A DNA stretch of 45,854 bases from Microcaldota archaeon (lineage in GTDB: Archaea; Micrarchaeota; Micrarchaeia; Burarchaeales; Fermentimicrarchaeaceae). Positions 25,941 to 35,427 of the stretch are shown here, piece after piece (position 1 is the stretch's first letter; the number at the start of each line of letters is the position of its first letter). Where the stretch lies: assembly GCA_013425405.1 (NCBI GenBank), contig JACCLF010000048.1, forward strand, positions 1 through 45,854, given 5' to 3'. The translations under genes were made by a program, and so were the position numbers. The notes beneath the pieces are model-generated. The model saw only the letters and a program-made list of their open reading frames with translations, was not told the origin of the DNA and did no database searches.

Positions 25941-26192
25941 TCAGATATCTTCAATCTTGTGAAGCCGCGCCTTGCCCGTTTTCAGCTTGTGCAATGCTGG
26001 CTCTGCATCCTTGTACATCATCTCCTCGATGATCTCCTCCTTGGACTTGACCACTCCGTACTTTGCCGCAAGCTCCATTGCGCCAATCCTGAAGATGTCC
26101 GCCTTGGATTTGAAAACACCAAGTTGCAGCAGCCTGTCGACTGCTTTCTCGACATTCCCTTCGTATTGCAACATTGTGGATTTCATAAACAT
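25941..26192 (-). CDS. putative cognate antitoxin
   Basis: 83-aa ORF directly upstream of the toxin; DRLLQLGVFKSKADIFRIGAMELAAKYG resembles a ribbon-helix-helix or UPF0175-like region. Confidence 0.65.
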   Translation of the reverse strand: MFMKSTMLQYEGNVEKAVDRLLQLGVFKSKADIFRIGAMELAAKYGVVKSKEEIIEEMMYKDAEPALHKLKTGKARLHKIEDI

Positions 26193-26201
26193 TCACCTCG
26201 A

Positions 26202-26229
26202 GTATATATACAGTAATTGTATATATAAC
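26202..26229 (-). promoter_or_regulatory. TA-locus promoter with repeated operator-like palindromes
   Basis: GTATATATAC-AGTAATT-GTATATATAAC 10-30 bp upstream of the antitoxin start. Confidence 0.5.
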
Positions 26230-26264
26230 ACTTTCTTTACCTGACTGGTTTACTGTATCACTCC

Positions 26265-26402
26265 TCAATTGAAAATAGTGCAAGGCAAGACGCATTCTAG
26301 AGTCTGACCGTTAATAAGGCTACGCAGACATAGGCAAGGCAGAGGCTGTTGGAGCTCCTTCTCAAAGTTCGTCTGGTGCTTGTATATTGTGAATTCGTTC
26401 AT
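26265..26402 (-). CDS. possible 45-aa leaderless small ORF
   Basis: Translation MNEFTIYKHQTNFEKELQQPLPCLCLRSLINGQTLECVLPCTIFN*; CTATAAATAG about 25 bp upstream. Confidence 0.2.
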   Translation of the reverse strand: MNEFTIYKHQTNFEKELQQPLPCLCLRSLINGQTLECVLPCTIFN

Positions 26403-26504
26403 GTGCCTGCGTCTGCTCAAAGGTCTATTTATAGATTGCTGCAGAATTAGGCATTTTGTTAGGGCGTTGACGAGGAAGGGGCAAGACTATAGAATCATAC
26501 AAGA

Positions 26505-26589
26505 TGCAGGGGGAGAGATTTGAACTCTCGCAGGCCTAAGCCAACAGATCTTGAGTCTGTCGCGTTTGACCAAGCTCCGCCACCCCTGC
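26505..26589 (-). tRNA. tRNA-Leu(CAA)
   Basis: Reverse complement GCAGGGGTGGCGGAGCTTGGTCAAACGCGACAGACTCAAGATCTGTTGGC...GAGAGTTCAAATCTCTCCCCCTGCA, class II with long variable arm. Confidence 0.93.
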
Positions 26590-26625
26590 GCGGGTATAGA
26601 TTACGCATGCGTTGCTTTTAAGTTT

Positions 26626-27036
26626 TCACTCAATGTAATCCCTTATCAGTCTCTTGTATTTCTTGGGGTATCTCTCCTTCAGTCTGTAGCAGCGCCTGTA
26701 GTAGAGGAAATTTCCCGTAACCATGAAACTTCCCATCATAACAGAGAGGACAAGGGCTGCAAGCGCAACAATGTCATCCTTTGTGAGAAAGACCACCAAC
26801 GCCACTATGCTACATACAATCCACTGCAGAATCAGGCCGATAACTGCAGCTGTTTTATAGCTGAAGCGCTTCCATAGAAATTTCTGGAAAATATTGTTCT
26901 CCCTTTTCTCAGCATCTTTCTTCCCAAGAGCTTCACTGGTTATCTCAACATCCCAGTATGTTGAAACATGGTCCATTATTGCGAAGAAGCACAGAAATAT
27001 CCATGTGAGGATTGAAATCCCAACATACGAAACCAT
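26626..27036 (-). CDS. hypothetical membrane protein
   Basis: 136 aa, about 4 hydrophobic segments. Confidence 0.65.
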   Translation of the reverse strand: MVSYVGISILTWIFLCFFAIMDHVSTYWDVEITSEALGKKDAEKRENNIFQKFLWKRFSYKTAAVIGLILQWIVCSIVALVVFLTKDDIVALAALVLSVMMGSFMVTGNFLYYRRCYRLKERYPKKYKRLIRDYIE

Positions 27037-27039
27037 TTT

Positions 27040-27603
27040 CTATCTCTTGCACATTCTGACAAAATTCGCATATATCTCCTCCCCATGCTCAGTATGCTCA
27101 ACTTCTGGGTGGAATATACATCCGTATATTGGCTTGCTCTCATGCTTCATTGCCTCATTTGTGCAGTCCTTTGAGTGGGCGAGAATTTTGAAATGAGGGG
27201 CATTGGCAATCTCATCATTGTGGGAAGCCCATACATTGAACTTCTTAGGAAGTCCCTTGAATAAATCATCCTCATAATCAACAATCAGCTCAACCCTCCC
27301 GTACTCCGGCTTTTTTGCAGGCTGAGCCTTCCCGCCGAAATGCATACCAATGAACTGGTGCCCGGCGCATATGCCCATTATTGGCTTGCCAAAGTTGTCT
27401 ATGTAGTTGGAAACTTCCTTCAGCTCCTTCACTTCACCTAAGCCAAGCCTTATTGCGCCTCCTGAGAAGACAAGTCCGTCAGCATCTATCTTGCTCAAGG
27501 GAGTCTTGCAAGGAATTATCTCCGTATCCACCTTAAGATAGCTCAGAGTTCTCCAGATTCTGTGGGTCCACTGCGAGCCCAAATCAACAACAAGTATCCT
27601 CAT
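27040..27603 (-). CDS. guaAA: GMP synthase subunit A (glutamine amidotransferase)
   Basis: ILVVDLGSQWTHRIWRTL, IMGICAGHQ, GCIFHPEVEHTEHG. Confidence 0.94.
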   Translation of the reverse strand: MRILVVDLGSQWTHRIWRTLSYLKVDTEIIPCKTPLSKIDADGLVFSGGAIRLGLGEVKELKEVSNYIDNFGKPIMGICAGHQFIGMHFGGKAQPAKKPEYGRVELIVDYEDDLFKGLPKKFNVWASHNDEIANAPHFKILAHSKDCTNEAMKHESKPIYGCIFHPEVEHTEHGEEIYANFVRMCKR

Positions 27604-28563
27604 TTATTCCCACTCTATACAGGCAGGCGGCTTGCTTGTTATATCGTAAACAACCCTGTTGACATCTTCCTTCAGCTCCCTCGTAATCCTGTTGGAGATG
27701 CTTTCAAGTATGTTGTCAGGAATTCGTGCATACTGCGCAGTCATCCCATCAACGCTGTAGACTGCCCTCACTGCAACGGTGTAGCCGTAGGCTCTCTTGT
27801 CCCCGAGTACCCCGACGCTTCTTGAGGGAAGCAGCACAGCAAAGTACTGCCAGGGAAGTTCCATCTCTCCTCTTGCAGCAGCCTGCTCCAGCTCCTCCTC
27901 AACTATGGCGCAGGCTTCCCTGACGACTTCAACCTTCTCGGGAGTTGCTTCGCCTACAATTCTTATGGCAAGTCCGGGCCCTGGGAAAGGCTGCCTGTTG
28001 CATATATTGTCCGGCAGGCCCAGCTCCTTCCCTACTTTTCTAACCTCATCTTTGTAAAGCTCCCTTACAGGCTCCACAAGCCTCAGCTTCATTCCGCTTG
28101 GAAGCCCCCCGACATTGTGGTGAGATTTTATGGTTGCCCGCATCCCTGTTCCAGATTCTATCCAGTCCGGCGCAAGTGTGCCCTGCCCCAAAAATTTGGC
28201 CTTCTCCTCTTTTGCAATTTTCTCAAACGTCTTTATGAAAAGCCCCCCGATGATTTTCCTCTTCCTCTCCGGCTCTTTCACTCCTTTCAGGGAGGAATAG
28301 AATTTCTTCTTGGCATCAATGAAGCGCAGGTTCATGTTTATCCTGCCTGCAAGCTCCCGCATGCTCTCGGGTTCACCTTTCCTCATGAAGCCGGTGTCAA
28401 CAAAAACAGCAACGCATTTCTTTCCAAGCGCCTCATTCATCAAAACAGCTGTGACAGTGCTGTCAACCCCTCCGGAAACTGCTATTATGGTCTTCCCAAT
28501 CCTCACAGTCCTCTTTATCTGGGCAACTGCATCCTCTATGAATTGTTTTGGTTCAAATGGCAT
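27604..28563 (-). CDS. guaAB: GMP synthase subunit B (ATP-pyrophosphatase)
   Basis: IIAVSGGVDSTVTAVL, HHNVGGLP, RQPFPGPGLAIRI, SKPPACIEWE. Confidence 0.95.
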   Translation of the reverse strand: MPFEPKQFIEDAVAQIKRTVRIGKTIIAVSGGVDSTVTAVLMNEALGKKCVAVFVDTGFMRKGEPESMRELAGRINMNLRFIDAKKKFYSSLKGVKEPERKRKIIGGLFIKTFEKIAKEEKAKFLGQGTLAPDWIESGTGMRATIKSHHNVGGLPSGMKLRLVEPVRELYKDEVRKVGKELGLPDNICNRQPFPGPGLAIRIVGEATPEKVEVVREACAIVEEELEQAAARGEMELPWQYFAVLLPSRSVGVLGDKRAYGYTVAVRAVYSVDGMTAQYARIPDNILESISNRITRELKEDVNRVVYDITSKPPACIEWE

Positions 28564-28654
28564 GTCATTCTATTGGATGGCACACTATAAAAAATCTTTC
28601 ATTCAGGCATCCGACAAGCAAAACATTAAAAATCTCACCTCGTAAATAGTATTA

Positions 28655-29785
28655 ATGGAAGGGTCAGATATACAAAATTTGGCTAATTCTTACAGAACTT
28701 TCAGCATTGCTACCCTCGGTTCCCACTCCGCTCTGGACATATGCGAGGGTGCCAAGAGAGAAGGGGTGAAAACATTAGTAGTATGCCAGAAGGGCAGGGA
28801 GAGGACATATGAAAGATACTACCTGTCTAGGAAAAGATTCGGGAAGAAAGTTGGTTGCATTGATGAGATAATGCTGCTGAGCAGATTCTCGGATATTGCA
28901 ACTCAGAATATTGTAAAACAACTGCAGAAGAAGAATGTCATTTTCGTGCCCCACCGCTCATTTTCCGTTTATGTAGGCTACGATGCAATTGAAAAGCAGT
29001 TTGAAGTTCCCATTTTCGGCAACAGATACCTGCTCCGGGCAGAGGAAAGAACCGCGCAGAGAAACCAGCTCTACCTGCTCAAGAAGGCAGGCGTAAGAGT
29101 TCCCCGTAACTTCAGCAGGCCTTCCGGGATAGACAGGCTTGTTCTGGTGAAGGCGAGCGAGGCAAGGAGGAGCTATGAGAGAGCATTCTTCTTCGCAAGC
29201 TCGGAGGAAGAGTACGAGCAGAGGAGCGGTGAGATGCTGAGGAAAGGAGTACTCACCGAGCAGGGTCTGAAGTCCGCTCCAATTGAGGAGTTTATCCTGG
29301 GCGCGCAGTACAACTTCAACTTCTTCTACTCTCCTTTGAATGAAGAGCTGGAACTCATAGGGACCGACACAAGGAGGCAGACAAACCTGGATGGTTTGCT
29401 GAAGCTGCCAGCGGCAGAGCAGCTTGAAGTCCTGAAACATGTAAGGATGAGCAACATAGAGGTAGGCCATATAGCATGCACCCTGAGGGAGAGCATGCTT
29501 GAAAAGGTATTTGACATCGGTGAAAAATTTGTTGAGACGTGCAAGAAGGAATACCCGCCAGGCTTGATAGGGCCGTTCGCACTGCAGGGAGCAATTGTGC
29601 CGGAGGAGAAAGGCGAAGAGATAGTCATATTTGATGTCAGTTTCAGACTGCCAGGCTCTCCAGGAGTAAGATTCACTCCTTACACAGAATATCTCTATGG
29701 AGAGAGCCTCAGCATGGGCAGGAGGACCGCAATTGAAATAAAGAATGCCTTCAAGAAAAAGCAGCTCGCAGAGGTAGTCACGTGA
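28655..29785 (+). CDS. purP: PurP-family FAICAR synthetase paralog 1
   Basis: SIATLGSHSALDICEGAKREGVKTLVVCQKGRERTY, ATP-grasp features; homologous to the next gene. Confidence 0.85.
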   Translation: MEGSDIQNLANSYRTFSIATLGSHSALDICEGAKREGVKTLVVCQKGRERTYERYYLSRKRFGKKVGCIDEIMLLSRFSDIATQNIVKQLQKKNVIFVPHRSFSVYVGYDAIEKQFEVPIFGNRYLLRAEERTAQRNQLYLLKKAGVRVPRNFSRPSGIDRLVLVKASEARRSYERAFFFASSEEEYEQRSGEMLRKGVLTEQGLKSAPIEEFILGAQYNFNFFYSPLNEELELIGTDTRRQTNLDGLLKLPAAEQLEVLKHVRMSNIEVGHIACTLRESMLEKVFDIGEKFVETCKKEYPPGLIGPFALQGAIVPEEKGEEIVIFDVSFRLPGSPGVRFTPYTEYLYGESLSMGRRTAIEIKNAFKKKQLAEVVT

Positions 29786-30828
29786 TTTCGAAAGAGAAGA
29801 TTGACTCAATTCTTGAAAAGTATGATAAGAGGAAGATAAAGATAGCGACAATATGCTCCCATACCTCACTGCAACTCTTCCATGGAGCAAGGCAGGAGGG
29901 AATGAAAACAATCGGGATATGCCTGGAGAAGTATAAGAAAACCTATGACTCATTCCCCTATGGCAAGCCCGATGAGTACCTCATTGTGGACAATTACAGG
30001 GAGATACCCGCAAAGGAGCTTGTTGAGGAAAATGCAATAATAGTGCCGCATGGCTCCTTTGTAGAGTATACCGGCAAGAAGCTTGAGGAGCTTCCTGTCC
30101 CCATATTCGGCAACCGGCTGAGCCTCATGTGGGAGGGGGACAGAGACAGGCTTTTCAAGTGGATGAAGGATTCCGGCCTGCAGATACCAAGACTTTTCAC
30201 ACCTGAAACAATAGACAGGCCGTGCATAGTGAAGCTGCCCGGCGCGAAGGGCGGCAAAGGATACACTATTGTGAGCTCTCCAGCAGATTTCAAAAAGAAA
30301 GTAAAGGAGCAGAAGTTCGTAATACAGGAGTACATCTCCGGAGTGAGGGTCTACCCACATTACTTTTACTCACCAGTTTCAAAAGGAGGCTATGAAGTCA
30401 GAGGAGGCGCGCTTGAGCTCATGAGCATAGACAGGAGGTTGGAGAGCAACATTGACGAGAGCTACAGGGCAACGCTAGCAGGAATAAAAGTTGAGCCAAG
30501 CTTCACTGTCATAGGCAACGAGTCGGTTATACTGCGGGAATCACTTGTCCGGGAAATTATGGAGATGGGAGCAAATGTGGTGGAGTCAGCCTACAGGCTT
30601 TTCAACGGGCTCCCAGGGCCTTTCTGCATAGAGATGATATGCACGGACAACATGAAGTTTTATGCCTTTGAGATTTCTGCAAGAATTGTTGCTGGAACGA
30701 ACCTATACCCCCTTGGTTCGCCTTATACATGTTATTCCTACAAGGAGCCCATGAGCACGGGCAGAAGGATAGCCCGTGAGATAAAGAGGGCTGCCAAGTT
30801 GGACAAGCTGGCTAAAGTAATATACTAG
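29782..30828 (+). CDS. purP: PurP-family FAICAR synthetase paralog 2
   Basis: KIATICSHTSLQLFHGARQEGMKTIGICLEKYKKTY, GAKGGKGYTIV, GPFCIEMICTDNMKFYAFEISARIVAGTN. Confidence 0.9.
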   Translation: MISKEKIDSILEKYDKRKIKIATICSHTSLQLFHGARQEGMKTIGICLEKYKKTYDSFPYGKPDEYLIVDNYREIPAKELVEENAIIVPHGSFVEYTGKKLEELPVPIFGNRLSLMWEGDRDRLFKWMKDSGLQIPRLFTPETIDRPCIVKLPGAKGGKGYTIVSSPADFKKKVKEQKFVIQEYISGVRVYPHYFYSPVSKGGYEVRGGALELMSIDRRLESNIDESYRATLAGIKVEPSFTVIGNESVILRESLVREIMEMGANVVESAYRLFNGLPGPFCIEMICTDNMKFYAFEISARIVAGTNLYPLGSPYTCYSYKEPMSTGRRIAREIKRAAKLDKLAKVIY

Positions 30829-30841
30829 CACCCGGAGGTGG

Positions 30842-32353
30842 GTGGTGTTGAGAAATGCCAGCCTGAATTTTCTCTTTGCACTGCTATTGCTAGTTATAAT
30901 TCCTTGTCAGGCAGACTCGTGCCTTGGTAACATCAATGCCACTCTTGGGGCAAACCCATCGTTCTTCAAGATGAGCAATCCAGCCAATCAGGGCATATCC
31001 AACATGAACATATCCGCTGCAGAAAAGTTTTACCTACTTGTGCACAGCGCTTTCTCAGAAGCTCCGCTTCTCCCCAGCATAATGAATTACAACCTGCTCA
31101 TGTCTTTTTCCTGCCCTCCTAATGGAACGCAGAGCATGGATGGGAAGTATATACACAATGCCTGGGTGCGTGCAATAACGGTCATGCCTTCAGTGACTGA
31201 CGGAGACGGCAACCGCTGGGCCCTTCCAAACGGCGAGGTGCTTGCTGCGCACAACTACTCTGTGCAGCTGCCGAGAAGCGCGACGAACGTCTACCCTGAC
31301 TGTGGTGTTGTATACACTCTCCTAAACTCAAGTGCTCATCTTTCCGTATACGCAAATGGCAATTATCTAGGGGATTCCGACCTGACCCGCTATGGGATAA
31401 ATTCCACAAATCTTAATGCTACCGCGCAGCTGTCTGTTTCGGCAAGCGTGAGGAGGGACTACTACGAGTCATACTGCTACTGCTGCAAGTCGAGCAAGGA
31501 AGGATGCGAGGAAACATGTTGCTACTGCAAATTCTCCAGCAGCGATGTGGATACTGACCAAGTCAATCTGCGCAGCTCCATCGACAGGAAAGTCTACAAC
31601 TTTGAAGCAGTTCCCAATATAACAATGCGGCAATGCCCGAATGGCAGCACCTCCGCAGCATCCGGCAACCTCTCATTGAACACCAGCGTCCCTGTGCAAG
31701 CCGTCTCAATATCTTTTGGTGAAGCCAGTTCCACGGTTTATGCATACGGGCTGGATATCCTGACAATTCTTGAACCGCATAATGCGCTTGAGGCGCGTTC
31801 TTTTGACCTCTGCAGCCACTCACCGCAGACATTCATAAGCGGCTACAGCATCTCGCCGAACCTAATACTGGTTAACTTCACCGGCATACCTCCGGAATAC
31901 GTGAAGTCCCCTTATGCTGGCATCATAGTGGTCGATTTGTTTGGGATACGGCACAACCTCACGAGCCGCGCATACATACTATGTCCCATCAACCCGCAGA
32001 TAAAACTCACCATACCCTGGCTTGTGGAAAACGGTTCCAACTTCCAGGTGTTTGTAACTTTATCCAAAGACGGCAGAGGCATCCCAAACAAGAAAGTCAA
32101 CCTCTACTACTCGGGGGAGGAATTCACAGGAGCTACCAACTCTGCGGGAGAGGTTGGCTTCAACCTCAAGGCAAACCAGAGCATAGTTAAGGCGGAGTCT
32201 GACTACGATGGAAAGTATGCCGAAGCAAGCGCAGTAGATATTCTTGTCGTATACGAGCAATCGATTATAACCTACTTTTTATCTCTTTTGGCATTGCTTT
32301 TTATCCTAGCTCTGAGCTATATTGCAGTTAGATTAGTGGGTGGTGGACTATGA
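30842..32353 (+). CDS. secreted/membrane-anchored protein with Cys cluster, signal peptide and C-terminal TM
   Basis: N-terminal LNFLFALLLLVIIPCQA, CYCCKSSKEGCEETCCYC, Ig-like C-terminal region, TM ITYFLSLLALLFILALSYIAV. Confidence 0.75.
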   Translation: MVLRNASLNFLFALLLLVIIPCQADSCLGNINATLGANPSFFKMSNPANQGISNMNISAAEKFYLLVHSAFSEAPLLPSIMNYNLLMSFSCPPNGTQSMDGKYIHNAWVRAITVMPSVTDGDGNRWALPNGEVLAAHNYSVQLPRSATNVYPDCGVVYTLLNSSAHLSVYANGNYLGDSDLTRYGINSTNLNATAQLSVSASVRRDYYESYCYCCKSSKEGCEETCCYCKFSSSDVDTDQVNLRSSIDRKVYNFEAVPNITMRQCPNGSTSAASGNLSLNTSVPVQAVSISFGEASSTVYAYGLDILTILEPHNALEARSFDLCSHSPQTFISGYSISPNLILVNFTGIPPEYVKSPYAGIIVVDLFGIRHNLTSRAYILCPINPQIKLTIPWLVENGSNFQVFVTLSKDGRGIPNKKVNLYYSGEEFTGATNSAGEVGFNLKANQSIVKAESDYDGKYAEASAVDILVVYEQSIITYFLSLLALLFILALSYIAVRLVGGGL

Positions 32354-33369
32354 AGCTGAACGTTCTGTTACTTTCAATTCTCGTCATTTGCATAGTTATA
32401 CATGGGGCATCGCAGCAAAACTCGACATCACCGCAGAATGCAACACAAGAAAGCATGCCCTGGATACAGGATATGATTGAAAAAGCAATTATGAATGCAA
32501 TCAACTCAACTTTACTGTCTGGATTTAATAGAGGGTTGGAACTAATGAATTTCCTTCTTGCATACAATGTCCCCCCAGAGTTAGCCAATATGCTCTCTTC
32601 CGTTCATATGGAGATCATAAAAATGCTTGCCCCCCTATACCTGCTTGTCCTGTCATGGAACGCAATTGAGGTAATGACCAGCGAGGTTATAATAAACCAG
32701 GCCAAAGCGCGCATAACCATCCAGAATTCAGTAGTGAGCATGGTGCTCGTTGCCTCTTCCCTTCAAATCTACAAATTGCTTCTCTCCCTGTCCCAGGGAA
32801 TTTCAAAATATCTTCTCTACATACAATTCGATTCAAAACTAGCTAATACAATAAGTGCTGTTGAAGTGGCGGGGGCCTTGGGAGCCTTTGCCGTCGTTCT
32901 ACTGCCGGCTGTGGAAATTCTAATAATACTGGTAATCCTATTCTTATTGATTAGGATATACATACTAGCAGTTGGGGTACTGCTCTTCCCAATTGGCATA
33001 TTCATGTATTTCTTCTCACCCTTGAAAAAATACGGCAAGTTGATAACGTCGGTTATACTATACTTCATGTTCATACAGGTAATAATAGCGCTTATGGTAT
33101 ACGTTATGAATGCACTTATGGCCGCGCCTCCCCAGTCTTTTGGCCCCATCCCAGCAGAAGATCTCATGAAACTAAGAGTTTTATTATATATAGGTGGCAT
33201 ATTCCTAATCATGATTGTTCCACTGGGCATATTGCTGCAACTGGTGCTCATAGTTGCATTCCCGGAGATAATGATTCCCATGTATGTCACATCTCTGGCG
33301 GGTGTTGCGGCGGGTACGACGGCAGCGGCTGGAAGCGTAGTGTCATCAAAACTAAGCGTGAGAGAATGA
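32350..33369 (+). CDS. polytopic membrane protein with TrbL/VirB6/CedA-like architecture
   Basis: Signal peptide, then ~7 TM segments incl. LIIILVILFLLIRIYILAVGVLLFPIGIFMYFFSPLKKYGKLITSVILYFMFIQV. Confidence 0.6.
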   Translation: MKLNVLLLSILVICIVIHGASQQNSTSPQNATQESMPWIQDMIEKAIMNAINSTLLSGFNRGLELMNFLLAYNVPPELANMLSSVHMEIIKMLAPLYLLVLSWNAIEVMTSEVIINQAKARITIQNSVVSMVLVASSLQIYKLLLSLSQGISKYLLYIQFDSKLANTISAVEVAGALGAFAVVLLPAVEILIILVILFLLIRIYILAVGVLLFPIGIFMYFFSPLKKYGKLITSVILYFMFIQVIIALMVYVMNALMAAPPQSFGPIPAEDLMKLRVLLYIGGIFLIMIVPLGILLQLVLIVAFPEIMIPMYVTSLAGVAAGTTAAAGSVVSSKLSVRE

Positions 33370-34712
33370 CAAAATACTTTGGAACATACGGGATAAGAGG
33401 GAAGCTTGACATGTTTACTCCTGAGTTTGCCCTGAGGATGAGCTCTGCATTCGGGGAGCACATAAAAGGAGGCAAGGTTCTCCTGGGGAGGGATGCGCGC
33501 CTCAGCGGTGAGATGCTGGAGCATGCGGTCATTGCAGGTCTGCTGAGCTCTGGCTGCAAGGTTACAAATCTGGGGATGGTGCCACTTCCAACACTGGAGT
33601 TTGAGATAAAAAAGCTTTCGGCAGCAGGAGGAGTTATGATAACTGCATCCCACAACCCACCTGAATGGAACGGCCTGAAGTTCGTAGACAAGAACGGCAT
33701 AGGCGTCTCAAGGGAGGAGGGGGAGGGAATTGAGAGAATTTTTGAGAGCGGTAAATGCAGGAAAGCCGAGTGGAACAATCTCAAGAAAGTCGAGGATTAC
33801 CCAACTGCGCTGGAAGAGCATATGGATGCGCTGAGAAAGACCATAGAGAGGAGGCACATCCTGAAGGAATCACCAAGGGTTGTGCTGGACTGCGGAAACG
33901 GTGTTGCGAGCCTGATTGCGCCGAAACTTTTCAAGGAGTTCGGCTGCAGAGTCACAACCCTCAATGCACAGCTTGACGGCTCCTTCCCGGGCAGGAACTC
34001 CGAGCCCACTCCGCAGAACCTCCAGGAGCTCATGAAAGCAGTTGTTGCTCTGAAAGCTGACATGGGAATCGCATGGGATGGGGATGCGGACAGAGTTATA
34101 TTTATAGATGAAAAGGGCGGCTACATCTACGGTGACAAGAGCTTTGCGCTTTCCGTGGATATTGCCCTGAGGCAGAGAAAAGGTCCTGTTGTCACAACCG
34201 TTGCTACGAGCAACGCAGTTGTGGATGTTGCAAATGAGAGAGGAGGCTCCATAGAGTATGTGAAGGTTGGCGGCCCCTACCTCTCCAGAAGGGCCAAGGA
34301 GCTCAATGCAGTGATAGCAGGCGAGGAGGCGGGAGGCGTCATCTGGCCGGAAGTGCACCTTGGGAAGGATGGTTTCATAACTTCTTTGAGGATTCTTGAG
34401 AGGATGTGCAAGGATGGAAGGCCGTTCTCATCCCTCATAGCAGAAATCCCGAGCTACTACAACTCGAAAACAAAGTTGGAGTGCCCTGCAGACAGGAAGC
34501 AGGCAGTCCTGAAGAAATTCAGGGAAAGAGTCAGGGGAGAAGGGAGAATAAATTGCATGGACGGCGTGAGGATTGATTTTGACGATTCATGGGTAATCCT
34601 TAGGGCATCGGGTACTGAGAACCTCATGAGAATATTTGCTGAGGCCAGGAGCCAGAAGAAGGCGGATGAGCTGCTGCGAAAGTATAAAAGAATGGTTGAA
34701 CAATTAATCTAG
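33366..34712 (+). CDS. Phosphoglucomutase/phosphomannomutase family (GlmM-like)
   Basis: TYGIRGK, MITASHNPPEWNGLKF, WDGDADRVIFID, LRASGTENLMRIFAEA. Confidence 0.94.
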   Translation: MTKYFGTYGIRGKLDMFTPEFALRMSSAFGEHIKGGKVLLGRDARLSGEMLEHAVIAGLLSSGCKVTNLGMVPLPTLEFEIKKLSAAGGVMITASHNPPEWNGLKFVDKNGIGVSREEGEGIERIFESGKCRKAEWNNLKKVEDYPTALEEHMDALRKTIERRHILKESPRVVLDCGNGVASLIAPKLFKEFGCRVTTLNAQLDGSFPGRNSEPTPQNLQELMKAVVALKADMGIAWDGDADRVIFIDEKGGYIYGDKSFALSVDIALRQRKGPVVTTVATSNAVVDVANERGGSIEYVKVGGPYLSRRAKELNAVIAGEEAGGVIWPEVHLGKDGFITSLRILERMCKDGRPFSSLIAEIPSYYNSKTKLECPADRKQAVLKKFRERVRGEGRINCMDGVRIDFDDSWVILRASGTENLMRIFAEARSQKKADELLRKYKRMVEQLI

Positions 34713-34722
34713 TGGTGGTGAA

Positions 34723-35427
34723 ATGAAAGCAATTGTATTGTGCGGGGGGAAGGGGACGAGGCTGAGGCCTTATACTTACTCCATACCAAAGCCAATGCTG
34801 CCGCTGGGCAACAAGCCCATACTGGAGTTCGTGATAAACAACCTCAGCGCGCATGGATTTGACGAAATATTCCTGACGGTCGGCTACCTGAAAGAAACCA
34901 TAATGAAATACTTTGGTGACGGGAGCAAGTTTGGCGTCAAAATAAGTTACTTCATCGAGGACAAGGAGATGAACACCGCAGGTTCCATACTCCCCTGCAA
35001 GAAGAACATCGAAGATTCTTTTGTAGTAGTTATGGGGGACCACCTCAGCTCTGCCAACCCCCAGAAGCTCATGGAATTCCACAAAAAGAAGGATGCAATG
35101 GCAACGCTGGCTTTAAAGAGAACCGGAGTCCCCCTGGAGTACGGAGTAGCCCATACTGACGGGGACGGCAGGATAGAGAAGTTTGAGGAGAAGCCCATAG
35201 TCCAGAACCTTGTGAACGCCGGCATGTACTGCTTCGAACCCGAGATTTTCAACTACATAAAGGATGGCTATGACTTTGCTCAGGATGTCTTCCCAAGGCT
35301 GCTCAAGGAAAAGAAGAAGATCTACGGTTACATATTCGATGAATACTGGATAGACATAGGAAGAGTTCCGGACTACGAGCAGCTCAACCAGATAATAAGC
35401 ATAGTGGATTTGGTGACGAGAAAGTGA
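34723..35427 (+). CDS. Sugar-1-phosphate nucleotidyltransferase
   Basis: MKAIVLCGGKGTRLRPYTYSIPKPMLPLGNKPILEFVI. Confidence 0.94.
   Translation: MKAIVLCGGKGTRLRPYTYSIPKPMLPLGNKPILEFVINNLSAHGFDEIFLTVGYLKETIMKYFGDGSKFGVKISYFIEDKEMNTAGSILPCKKNIEDSFVVVMGDHLSSANPQKLMEFHKKKDAMATLALKRTGVPLEYGVAHTDGDGRIEKFEEKPIVQNLVNAGMYCFEPEIFNYIKDGYDFAQDVFPRLLKEKKKIYGYIFDEYWIDIGRVPDYEQLNQIISIVDLVTRK

Noticed and set aside
26265-26402. Leaderless 45-aa ORF as a third TA component
   Set aside because: TATA spacing is suggestive but the coding signal is weak and it overlaps the direct repeat; listed only as a low-confidence feature.
28958-29953. 331-aa minus-strand ORF
   Set aside because: Fully antisense to the convincing purP genes; unlikely composition.
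32817-33653. 278-aa minus-strand ORF
   Set aside because: Antisense to the VirB6-like protein and phosphomutase; no recognisable motif.
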